Below, one piece after another: positions 1-5,086 of a DNA stretch of 5,122 nt. The notes below the pieces were generated by a model. It did no database searches. It was not told where the DNA came from and saw nothing but the letters and a program-made list of their open reading frames with translations. Both the position numbers and the translations under genes were made by a program. Origin of the DNA: an uncultured Oscillibacter sp. (lineage in GTDB: Bacteria > Bacillota > Clostridia > Oscillospirales > Oscillospiraceae); the NCBI GenBank assembly GCA_910576845.1, contig CAJTJA010000104.1, positions 1 through 5,122 of the forward strand, read 5' to 3'. Positions within the stretch are counted from its first letter, which is position 1, and each line of letters opens with the position of its first letter.

Positions 1-32
1 CACATGTTCTGCACTTCGGTGGAATAGATCAT
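1..32 (-). CDS. Start of an unidentified protein (partial, runs off left edge)
   Basis: Reading leftwards from ATG at 32..30 the first residues are MIYSTEVQNM, after which the window ends. I do not recognise the product from ten residues. The start is supported by a purine-rich Shine-Dalgarno stretch (GGAAAGG, 50..44) 11 bases upstream, and by a perfect sigma-A promoter and leader (141..33) pointing at it. It lies on the chromosomal side of the tRNA remnant, in the same orientation as that tRNA, so it is probably a resident host gene rather than element cargo. Function cannot be assigned. Confidence 0.6.
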   Translation of the reverse strand, partial: MIYSTEVQNM

Positions 33-64
33 AGTCGTCCAATCCTTTCCTTTTTGTATTGTTT

Positions 65-95
65 CGGGAATCCGCCGAAGCGGCGGGCCTCCCGG
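65..95 (-). promoter_or_regulatory. GC-rich hairpin in the 5' leader
   Basis: Within the predicted leader the minus strand carries CCGCCG-CTT-CGGCGG (86..72), a perfect 6-bp stem with a 3-base loop. It is flanked by CGGGA/TCCCG arms that can extend it through an internal loop. It lies about 15-20 bases before the Shine-Dalgarno stretch and has no T-tract, so it is not an obvious terminator. It could stabilise the mRNA or affect translation; the role is inference. Confidence 0.45.
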
Positions 96-112
96 AGTTT
101 CGCGCGGCTCAT

Positions 113-141
113 ATTATATCGGCAAACGATTACCTTGTCAA
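113..141 (-). promoter_or_regulatory. Consensus sigma-A promoter for the left-edge gene
   Basis: On the minus strand a perfect -35 TTGACA (141..136) and a perfect -10 TATAAT (118..113) are separated by exactly 17 bases. Transcription would start near 106 and give a leader of about 73 nucleotides ahead of the ATG at 32. A match to both hexamers at optimal spacing suggests strong basal expression unless a repressor intervenes. Confidence 0.88.
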
Positions 142-150
142 GGAGGGATA

Positions 151-176
151 TTCTGCAGAAAACCCGGAAATTCCGG
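151..176. promoter_or_regulatory. Two palindromes just upstream of the promoter (candidate operator)
   Basis: TTCTGCAGAA (151-160) is a perfect 10-bp palindrome. CCGGAA-A-TTCCGG (164-176) is a perfect 6+1+6 inverted repeat. They sit about 10 and 23 bases upstream of the minus-strand -35, where dimeric activators often bind. No known consensus is recognised; short palindromes also arise by chance. Confidence 0.25.
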
Positions 177-566
177 TCGTCCGCAGGGAGAAAATAGAGC
201 TTGCAGCGAGAAAAGCCATAGTAATTTTTATTTGACGGGGGCGTCGAGTTTTGGCGCTGGTGGCTGAGCTGGAAGTCATGCCACGGCTGAGCGGTTGTGT
301 TTTTGTAGAGAAGAAGCGGGAAAATACCGGCAGGGCGATTAAAAATCTGCAAATTGAAAATTTTCAGCCAGAGAGTCTGGTTTATTAAAGAGAGAATGCG
401 AAGAACCGTGGTTATAAAGTCATGCACAGGCCTGTTTCTACGGCTTTCGACGACAGAAAGCACCACTGGAGTAAAAAACCCACATGGAGCGGCGGACAGC
501 CTGACTCTGGTTTAACGGTTTCCTGCGCCTGAACCTAATAAGGGAAACCGCCTCCAATCAGATATG
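177..566. other. Gene-free stretch between the host gene and the tRNA terminator
   Basis: No convincing gene is seen on either strand. The one long open frame (minus strand, 466..29) has no ribosome binding site that I can find, no recognisable domain, and would run through the consensus promoter and hairpin leader of the left-edge gene. Small structures present are a perfect palindrome TGAAAATTTTCA (355-366) and an 8-bp inverted repeat CGGTTTCC/GGAAACCG (516-523 and 543-550) with a 19-base loop. Neither has an assigned role. Confidence 0.5.
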
Positions 567-600
567 AAAAAACCTTAGAGCCGTTGAGGCTCTAAGGTTT
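567..600 (-). terminator. Intrinsic terminator downstream of the tRNA remnant
   Basis: The minus strand carries AAACCTTAGAGCC, a 5-base loop, and GGCTCTAAGGTTT as a perfect 13-bp stem (600..588 with 582..570). It runs into a six-T tract (572..567). It lies immediately 3' of the tRNA-Val sequence on the same strand, so it is the original terminator of that tRNA. This marks the chromosomal side of the junction. Confidence 0.92.
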
Positions 601-605
601 GTATC

Positions 606-650
606 TGGTGGACGATACAGGACTCGAACCTGTGACCCCCTGCACGTCAA
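606..650 (-). tRNA. 3' half of tRNA-Val(GAC), truncated at the anticodon loop
   Basis: Read on the minus strand this is the anticodon loop TTGACGT (650..644, anticodon GAC, valine), the 3' anticodon stem GCAGG (643..639), a 5-base variable loop, a perfect T-arm (stem CCTGT.. paired across loop TTCGAGT, 633..617), the 3' acceptor strand ATCGTCC (616..610), discriminator A and an encoded CCA (608..606). The expected 5' anticodon stem CCTGC is absent: the next bases are TGCCG, which cannot pair. The D-arm and 5' acceptor strand are missing too. It is therefore not a working gene but the displaced 3' end left when an element integrates into a tRNA. An intact copy is expected at the other end of the element. 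Confidence 0.9.
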
Positions 651-656
651 CGGCAC
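644..656. other. Attachment-site junction (att) in the tRNA anticodon loop
   Basis: Homology to tRNA-Val ends between 650 and 651, inside or at the edge of the 7-base anticodon loop. Tyrosine integrases commonly use tRNA anticodon loops as the crossover region, leaving the 3' half of the tRNA at one end of the element. Chromosome is inferred to lie to the left (with the tRNA's own terminator) and element DNA to the right. No integrase gene is visible in the window. Confidence 0.7.
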
Positions 657-685
657 TTTGATGTTTTTTGTGATCTTTTCCGGTT

Positions 686-785
686 GTTTATAGGCGTTTT
701 CACTCCGGTGCATTTACTTTCCGGCACTTTCTAGAAATGAGAATTCTACTGTTTCCAGCGGTGTCTGTGGCTGTTTGTGTGGTCA
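686..785 (+). repeat. 100-bp direct repeat, copy 1 (element-end segment)
   Basis: This segment aligns without gaps to 3559-3658 in the same orientation, with about 72 of 100 positions identical by hand count. The last 24 bases (762-785, TGTCTGTGGCTGTTT then TGTGGTCA) match at 23 positions. Copy 1 lies between the tRNA junction and the stop codon of the AlbA_2 gene, where integrase arm-binding sites or the tail of an integrase gene are often found. Both copies also have GTCAAC shortly upstream (646-651 and 3527-3532). Confidence 0.75.
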
Positions 786-787
786 AA

Positions 788-2296
788 CTACAACACGACC
801 CAGCAGCCTTTCCGGCTAGAACCTTCCCGCTTGATGGTTCCATTCTCTTGCAGCTCTTTCAGAATTCGTAAAATCGTGTTTTTGGAAATGCCGAGATCCT
901 CAACCAATGCACGCACTGTTACCTGGGGATTTTCTTGAATCGCAGAGAGGATCAACTGTGCCCGCTCAGTACGGCGGTTTGGTGCAACTTGTTTGGTCCC
1001 ATCTTTGGTCCCATCTTTGGTCCCATCTTTGGTCCCACTTGGGGATAGAAATTGAGGGTGGATGAAAATCGTTGTACAGAAAGACAGGCGCTCAGGGTCC
1101 GTTTCAAAGATCGGGACGGGAGAGCCGTTGCGTTCCAAGGCGTTGAGGATCTTTCGGAATCCAGTGTTTCGCCCCTCTGTCAGGTGCATTTCTTTCAGAA
1201 AATCCCCGATGCGGCGATTGCGGTATCTCCGGTTGAACACCCGGTAAGTTCGTAGCCCCTCCTCCGAAATAGACCGGTCTGCCCCCGGATGGCTCACAAT
1301 CTCAATACGGTCGGGGAGGATGCGGACCTCAATGGGTTCCCGCACATCGTAGCCCTTATGGTACACCGCATTGCAGAGACTCTCCTCAATGGCCGCATAG
1401 GGATAGTTGAAGAAACGATCTGCCTCCGCCCTGTCCGGGAGCTTAATCACCTGCTCCTGAATCACGCTGTTTCGAATATATTGGAGTGCCTCCCGCAGCT
1501 GCTGGTGGAGCGGCCCCTTGAAGGTCTTTTCAATGATCTGGTCTCCGCCCAGATCCTCAGGGAACTGGACTACATCAATTTGGGCGTAGGGAAAGAAACG
1601 GTCCGGCTCCAGGCTGAAGAACATCAGCCCCACATTCTTCGGCTTGGTGTACTCCGGCAGGGTGTTGACGATGTTCATGCTCCGGCACAGATCAAGGAAG
1701 TCCATATGCCTGGACTCCTCGTACAGAGAACTTTCCACCTCTTTAAGATAGGCCTGAATCAGCGTGAGATTCAGGTCAGCGATGTCCGCCTCGTGGTTGA
1801 TCCGGTCATCAAAGGGGACGTTGTTGGCAAGGTTATAGAGATCCCGCTTCTCCTCCTCGGAAGGCATGATGGTGCTGGACATCTTCCGGATGTAGCAAAC
1901 ACGCTCTTTCTCGTCCTTGGCCATCGACTTGGGGGAAGAATAGGGACGCAAGTACCCGCCGGGTACCCATATCACAATGAATTTCTTGTCCTGGTAGTCC
2001 ACCACCTCAACGATGGGCAAATATTCCGGCTGGATACGCTTGCACTTGTTGAGCATATCCTTCAAATAACCATCTACCTTGTCTGCGGGGACACCTTTTA
2101 GCGGGTGAACCGGTCTGCCATCCTTTTCCTGAACGCCGATGACGAGGTAGCCGCCGCCCCAGTTGTCAATATCATTGGCAAAGGCGCAAATGGTCTTGAG
2201 CGATGCCTCGGCATCCCACGTTTCCTTGAATTCGATCCTGGCCCACTCAACGGCACTTCCGGAAAGCAGGGTTTTGATGTTAGTTGGCACTGGCAA
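788..2296 (-). CDS. AlbA_2 domain / GHKL ATPase-like / HTH regulator-like protein (COG2865 type)
   Basis: A 502-residue protein. The N-terminal AlbA_2 (Schlafen AlbA_2) domain, residues about 15-140, shows the EFKET motif and the GGGYLVIGV strand. A HATPase_c_4-like domain, about 290-415, carries the EESLCNAVYHKGYD box (Asn309, His313) and a later GRNTGF glycine motif. A repetitive linker follows (421-435), then a C-terminal winged-helix HTH (about 442-495, with LVEDLGISKNTILRILKELQ). The family is called ATP-binding protein or putative transcriptional regulator and is usually 450-550 residues, so this copy looks intact. Its biological role is poorly defined. I chose TTG at 2296 because GGAGGT (2309..2304) lies 7 bases upstream; the longer TTG start at 2311 would overlap that Shine-Dalgarno. 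The stop lies 2 bases from the 100-bp repeat. Homologues are frequent on mobile elements, which fits the setting. Confidence 0.9.
   Translation of the reverse strand: MPVPTNIKTLLSGSAVEWARIEFKETWDAEASLKTICAFANDIDNWGGGYLVIGVQEKDGRPVHPLKGVPADKVDGYLKDMLNKCKRIQPEYLPIVEVVDYQDKKFIVIWVPGGYLRPYSSPKSMAKDEKERVCYIRKMSSTIMPSEEEKRDLYNLANNVPFDDRINHEADIADLNLTLIQAYLKEVESSLYEESRHMDFLDLCRSMNIVNTLPEYTKPKNVGLMFFSLEPDRFFPYAQIDVVQFPEDLGGDQIIEKTFKGPLHQQLREALQYIRNSVIQEQVIKLPDRAEADRFFNYPYAAIEESLCNAVYHKGYDVREPIEVRILPDRIEIVSHPGADRSISEEGLRTYRVFNRRYRNRRIGDFLKEMHLTEGRNTGFRKILNALERNGSPVPIFETDPERLSFCTTIFIHPQFLSPSGTKDGTKDGTKDGTKQVAPNRRTERAQLILSAIQENPQVTVRALVEDLGISKNTILRILKELQENGTIKREGSSRKGCWVVL
992..1037. repeat. 12-bp tandem repeat encoding a GTKD linker
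   Basis: TTTGGTCCCATC is repeated perfectly at 992-1003, 1004-1015 and 1016-1027, with a fourth partial copy to 1037. It lies in frame inside the AlbA_2 gene and encodes GTK-D repeated, giving a Gly/Thr/charged linker between the ATPase-like and HTH domains. Because the unit is a multiple of three, copy-number change would alter linker length without breaking the frame. Confidence 0.95.
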
Positions 2297-2343
2297 GGGA
2301 TGCACCTCCAATCCTGACAGATATGGGGATTTCAGGTATTCCC

Positions 2344-2372
2344 ATTTTACCCTATCGTTGGATTTTATACAA
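2344..2372 (-). promoter_or_regulatory. Weak candidate promoter for the AlbA_2 gene
   Basis: On the minus strand TTGTAT (2372..2367) and TAAAAT (2349..2344) are separated by 17 bases. The -10 matches consensus at 5 of 6 positions and the -35 at 3 of 6. It lies about 48 bases upstream of the chosen TTG start. No better pair was found nearby. Confidence 0.4.
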
Positions 2373-2380
2373 GTGTTTTC

Positions 2381-2416
2381 GGGCGTATCAGCAAAAAGCT
2401 CTTTCCCGATACGCCC
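2381..2416. repeat. 9-bp inverted repeat with a nested mini-hairpin
   Basis: GGGCGTATC (2381-2389) and GATACGCCC (2408-2416) are perfect inverted arms around an 18-base loop. The loop itself contains AGC-AAAAA-GCT (2390-2400). Neither strand has a following T-tract, so it is not a clear intrinsic terminator. It separates the divergently transcribed AlbA_2 and first CAP genes and lies near the inferred right edge of the AlbA_2 insert, so it may be an operator, a recombination relic or a weak terminator. Confidence 0.5.
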
Positions 2417-2476
2417 TTAATAGATTGCACCTCCGTCTACAATGAGAAACAGAGCCTCCAACCGCAGGTGGTACTG

Positions 2477-2608
2477 GGCAATACGCTACATTTTCGCCTC
2501 TGCTTTTCTCCTTTTCAGATTACAGTTTTGTATTGACTTCCAGCCAGCCTTTCGGCATTGTGTTGTTTGCCAAAGGCCCAGTAAAAATGCGGAAATGGAG
2601 AAAATGCT
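2477..2608 (+). repeat. Duplicated 5' region of the CAP genes, copy 1
   Basis: The DNA immediately upstream of the first CAP gene aligns with 3696-3831 upstream of the second, through small gaps. Strongest matches are the TTTTCTCC..CAGATT stretch (2504-2522 against 3726-3743) and the last 58 bases before the start codon. The homology covers the promoter-like hexamers and the ribosome binding site, so the duplication carried its own regulatory DNA. Confidence 0.7.
2533..2561 (+). promoter_or_regulatory. Candidate promoter of the first CAP gene
   Basis: TTGACT (2533-2538), a 17-base spacer, then CATTGT (2556-2561). The -35 is good (5 of 6) and the -10 weak (3 of 6). Support comes from the paralogous upstream region, where TCGACT and TATTGT hold the same positions and the same 17-base spacing (3755-3783). 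A weak -10 would fit low or activated expression. Confidence 0.5.
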
Positions 2609-3382
2609 ATGAAGAACAAAGGAAGACCGCTCCAGATAGCGGCAGCCGGAGTCCTGTCCGCCGCAATGCTGGCGGGTCTGGCTCAGGCATCGGAACCGGC
2701 CATTCGGGTGAGCAGCTACAAAGGTGTCATCCTGGAAACCGGAGAGAGAAGTCTTCTCATTATTGGCCCTGCCGAGGCGGAATACACGGCAAGCTCTAGC
2801 AGTCCGGCAGTCGTTAATGTTGAGCGAGTGCTGACCTATTGGGTGGCCGTCGCCACGTCGGAGGGCACAGCGGAGATTACAGTCACAGGCCAGGACGGAG
2901 CCGCCGGAAGCCTGACGCTGACGGTGAGAACGCCAAAAATAGACTCTGCCTCCGTTCCGAGTGAGGGCATTGATTTGACCGCCAACATGGAACTTCGGCA
3001 GGAGATGATCCGGCTCATCAATGAGGTACGCCAGGAGAATAGTGCGGCGGAGCTGGAGGTGAATGAGGCACTGATGAACGCCGCCCAGGACTGCTCCGCA
3101 CAGATGTTCACCGACCATGATTCAGAATATGAGTGCGAAGCGGCCAAGCGGTACGGATACCCCTACGGCTTTGGCGATAACCTGACGTGGTTTACTGGCG
3201 TTTCCCGCCTGGAAAATGCGGCGGAAACGGCAGTGAACAACTGGAAAAACTCACCCTTTCACTTCCAGACCATGACCGACCCCGCCAGCGATACCGTTGG
3301 GGTTGGCGTCACCATCCAGGACGGAAAAGCCTGCTGCTATATGTTCGCGGGCGTCCCCAGCAGCATCAGCTTCTACGGATAA
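2609..3382 (+). CDS. Secreted Ig-like + CAP (SCP/PR1) domain protein, intact copy
   Basis: A 257-residue exported protein. A signal peptide spans residues 1-28: basic start, hydrophobic core, AQA before the predicted cleavage site. Residues about 32-107 form a beta-rich domain resembling bacterial Ig-like (BIG_2 type) modules, ending in SLTLTV. Residues about 125-257 form a CAP domain with the helix MIRLINEVRQ, then VNEALMNAAQ, a His in FTDHDS, GYPYGFGDNL where family members usually have GEN, and a second His in NSPFHF. CAP proteins are extracellular and of varied, often unknown function; no enzymatic activity can be read from sequence. The GGAG at 2597-2600 lies 8 bases before ATG. The gene is followed by its own hairpin terminator and by a paralogue, with which the Ig-like part shares roughly two thirds of residues. 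Confidence 0.9.
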   Translation: MKNKGRPLQIAAAGVLSAAMLAGLAQASEPAIRVSSYKGVILETGERSLLIIGPAEAEYTASSSSPAVVNVERVLTYWVAVATSEGTAEITVTGQDGAAGSLTLTVRTPKIDSASVPSEGIDLTANMELRQEMIRLINEVRQENSAAELEVNEALMNAAQDCSAQMFTDHDSEYECEAAKRYGYPYGFGDNLTWFTGVSRLENAAETAVNNWKNSPFHFQTMTDPASDTVGVGVTIQDGKACCYMFAGVPSSISFYG

Positions 3383-3392
3383 TACAACAGGG

Positions 3393-3430
3393 ATGAGGGA
3401 GGACGGTTTTATGACCGCCCTCTCTCATTT
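3393..3430 (+). terminator. Terminator-like hairpin after the first CAP gene
   Basis: Ten bases after the stop codon, ATGAGGGAGGACGGT (3393-3407) pairs with ACCGCCCTCTCTCAT (3414-3428) across a 6-base loop. The 15-bp stem has one G-T wobble and one A-C mismatch. The T-tract that follows is very short (3428-3430), so termination may be incomplete or factor-assisted. Confidence 0.65.
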
Positions 3431-3558
3431 ACGGTAAAGGCTGCTCCGTGCGGTGTGAACCGTCATCATTTTCTGCTCATTTACAGCAAACGCGCGGTCA
3501 AAATTTGCTATACTGTAGACAAAGAGGTCAACAAACATTTTTCAGACAATTTTTGATG
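3431..3558. other. Intergenic DNA with repeated GGTCA motifs
   Basis: No gene is supported here. GGTCAAAA (3496-3503) and GGTCAACA (3527-3534) repeat in direct orientation, and the motif recurs at the end of both 100-bp repeats (781-785, 3654-3658). A -10-like TATACT lies at 3510-3515 without a convincing -35. The GTCAAC at 3527-3532 holds the same relative position as the GTCAAC at the tRNA junction (646-651), so this may be a relic of a second attachment site; that is inference. Confidence 0.35.
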
Positions 3559-3658
3559 GTTTATAGTTGTTTTTGCTCTGTTCCATTTGCTTTCTGGCAC
3601 TCTTTGAAACCAGTGTTTCCACGTGTTCCACGGCTGTCTGTGGCTGTTTATGTGGTCA
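3559..3658 (+). repeat. 100-bp direct repeat, copy 2
   Basis: Ungapped counterpart of 686-785 at about 72 percent identity. The 24-base end (3635-3658) differs from copy 1 at one position. Here the repeat continues, after only about 37 bases, into the duplicated 5' region of the second CAP gene. In the first unit the same two parts are separated by about 1.7 kb containing the AlbA_2 gene. Confidence 0.75.
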
Positions 3659-3695
3659 GGAGCTGTACCGAGGGCAAACGGATGCCCCGTGGACG

Positions 3696-3831
3696 CTGTG
3701 TAATATGTTTCGTTTTTACCCACGCTTTTCTCCATTGCAGATTGCATTTTCTTCTCGACTTTGGGGTGGCTTTTCTGTATTGTATTGATTGCAAAAGTCC
3801 CACAAAATACAGAAATCAGGAAGAAAAGCAA
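3696..3831 (+). repeat. Duplicated 5' region of the CAP genes, copy 2
   Basis: Counterpart of 2477-2608, colinear through the promoter-like hexamers and ribosome binding site up to the aligned start codons (ATG 2609 against GTG 3832). The sequence has diverged to roughly two thirds identity, comparable with the proteins, which suggests an old duplication of one unit. Confidence 0.7.
3755..3783 (+). promoter_or_regulatory. Candidate promoter of the second CAP gene
   Basis: TCGACT (3755-3760), a 17-base spacer, and TATTGT (3778-3783). It is positionally conserved with the pair upstream of the first CAP gene; here the -10 is the better element (4 of 6) and the -35 the weaker. The two paralogues may therefore differ in promoter strength. 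Confidence 0.5.
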
Positions 3832-4488
3832 GTGACCAACATGAAAAAACGCATTGCCGCCGCACTGACTTCGGCCACCCTCACTATCGGTCTCACCATC
3901 CCTACCATGGCAGCCGAAACATCTGGTGAACCCATCCGGGTAAGCAGCTACAAGGGCAGTATCTTGGAGATGGGAGAGCGCAGCGGCCTCATCATCGGCC
4001 CCAGCGGTGCGGACTACACCGTCATCTCCAGCGCCCCGGACGTCGTGGCGGTGGAACAGGTGCTGACCTTCTGGGTGGCTATCGCCAAGGCAGAGAGGAG
4101 CGTGGAGATCACCGCATCCAACAGCGCCGGGGAGTGTGGAAGCATGACACTGACAGTCAGTTCCACTACTCCCACCATTCCAGAACCCCTATCCGATGGG
4201 GACAACACCAGCCTGACAGACAACCTGGAGATACGGCAGGAGATGATCTGGCTCATCAACCAGACCCGCAAAGCCAATGGGATCTCGGAACTGCCTGTCA
4301 ACGAGGCCCTGATGAACGCTGCCCAAGTCTGCTCCAACCGGCACTACACCTGGCATCACGCTCTGGAGGAGGGCCAGGCCGCTGCCGATGCCGGCTATCC
4401 CTACGGCTTCGGTGACAACCTCACCGTGTTCACCAGCACAACTGACGCCGCCCAGCACGCTGTCGACAATTGGATTAACTCGGAGTGA
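3832..4488 (+). pseudogene. Secreted Ig-like + CAP domain protein, 3'-truncated paralogue
   Basis: 218 codons remain. There is a signal peptide (hydrophobic LTSATLTIGLTI, AMA-like cleavage at TMAAE), an Ig-like domain (from IRVSSYKG to SMTLTV) and a CAP domain with VNEALMNAAQ and GYPYGFGDNLT identical to the first copy. A His pair occurs in YTWHHAL. The alignment stops at NWINS: copy 1 continues for 42 more residues including the second CAP-domain His and the final strands, whereas this frame reads one Glu and a stop in unrelated DNA. The start is chosen as GTG 3832 because AGGAAG (3818-3823) lies 8 bases upstream and GTG aligns with the ATG of copy 1; ATG 3841 would be 17 bases away. The frame is open upstream to 3448, but that part is the non-coding repeat region. 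A truncated exported product might still be made, though CAP folding is doubtful. Confidence 0.85.
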
Positions 4489-4502
4489 CATAGTTAAAGA
4501 TA

Positions 4503-4970
4503 CTAATCAATCTTGCCAACAAAGCGGTAAACAATCTCGATTTCCTGTACCCTGTTGCCGTCCTCGTCCTTGGTGGCCTCATGGACAAGGATTTTTTCAA
4601 TCAGGGTGTTAAGCATATCGGCGGTTAACTCCGTGGGGCTGGAAAACTGCTTGATTAACTCCACCCACTTGTTTATGCCGTCCTCCTGCTCCTTGGTGCT
4701 GGCAAGCTGGGCCGTCAACGCTTCAATCTTCTTCTCAAGCTCTCCCTGTTCCTGCTGGTACTTCTGGGACAGCATGGAGAAATTGCGCTCCGTGATTTTC
4801 TCGTTTACCCTGTCCTCGTAAATCTTGGCTAACAGGTTGTCAAGCTCGGTCAACCGCTTTTCTGCCCGTCTCTTTTCCTGTGCGGCCCGTTTGCTTGCGG
4901 CGGCTTGCTCCGTCATGGTGGACTTGGAAAGCCTGTCCAATATGGCTTGCTCGTCCTGATGAACGGCGTT
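4503..4970 (-). pseudogene. C-terminal fragment of a large serine recombinase (DUF4368 type)
   Basis: About 150 C-terminal residues, ending in EIEIVYRFVGKID and TAG at 4505..4503. The fragment has a long charged coiled coil (KRAAQEKRRAEKRLTELDNL), the family-typical LLAKIYEDRVNEKITERNF, then FSSPTELTADMLNTLIEKILVHE. These are hallmarks of the TnpX/TndX-like recombinases of clostridial mobilisable transposons, which run about 500-600 residues. The N-terminal serine catalytic domain and recombinase domain are missing. The reading frame stays open past 4970, but family resemblance stops around INAVHQDEQ, where ParB-like DNA begins on the other strand, so the boundary is approximate. The stop codon is only about 20 bases from the broken end of the CAP gene, as expected if the element end lies right behind the recombinase. 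The fragment is not expected to be active. Confidence 0.88.
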
Positions 4971-4978
4971 AATCCAGT

Positions 4979-5086
4979 ATGGTTGACAGCAACCTGCAAA
5001 GGGAAAGCCTGCTCCCCAGCGAGAGGGCCTTTGCCTACAAGATGAAATTGGAGGCCATCAAACATCAAGGAGGCAAGATAATATGA
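4979..5086 (+). pseudogene. parB: ParB-like partition protein fragment
   Basis: The plus strand encodes MVDSNLQRESLLPSERAFAY followed by KMKLEAIKHQG, the well-conserved block next to the HTH of ParB/Spo0J-type proteins found in ICEs and plasmids. The preceding codons contain an in-frame TAA (4970-4972), so the ParB N-terminal part is absent. After KHQG the frame reads GKII and stops at TGA 5084-5086, so the C-terminal part is gone as well. Only about 31 genuine ParB residues remain. It is squeezed between two serine recombinase genes on opposite strands and looks like a target gene cut by insertion of the right-hand element. It might be translated as a 35-residue peptide, overlapping the next start by ATGA, but no function is expected. 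Confidence 0.8.

Noticed and set aside
29..466. 145-codon open frame on the minus strand
   Set aside because: It has no ribosome binding site or recognisable domain, and it runs through a perfect promoter, a hairpin leader and the start codon of another gene; its composition looks non-coding.
606..660. Complete tRNA gene
   Set aside because: The D-arm, 5' anticodon stem and 5' acceptor strand are missing.
662..785. Tail of a tyrosine integrase gene on the minus strand
   Set aside because: One minus-strand frame reads PHKQPQT in both 100-bp repeats, but it is preceded by TGA in both and diverges or stops soon after; no integrase motif is visible, so I kept it only as a repeat.
992..1037. CRISPR array
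   Set aside because: The repeats are 12 bp, directly adjacent with no spacers, and in frame inside a gene.
1289..2101. 270-codon open frame on the plus strand
   Set aside because: It lies fully antisense to the AlbA_2 gene, whose domains are clear; the frame is a by-product of that gene's codon use.
2381..2420. Intrinsic terminator
   Set aside because: The stem is good, but neither side is followed by a T-tract and no gene ends nearby in the right orientation.
2486..3118. 210-codon open frame on the minus strand
   Set aside because: It is antisense to the first CAP gene and its promoter region, with no family motifs.
3448..3831. N-terminal extension of the second CAP gene
   Set aside because: The frame is open, but the translation precedes a clear signal peptide and covers the duplicated non-coding region; ribosome binding site and alignment with copy 1 place the start at 3832.
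3508..3831. 107-codon open frame on the minus strand
   Set aside because: The matching region near 686-785 does not keep this frame open, so the conservation is not at the protein level here.
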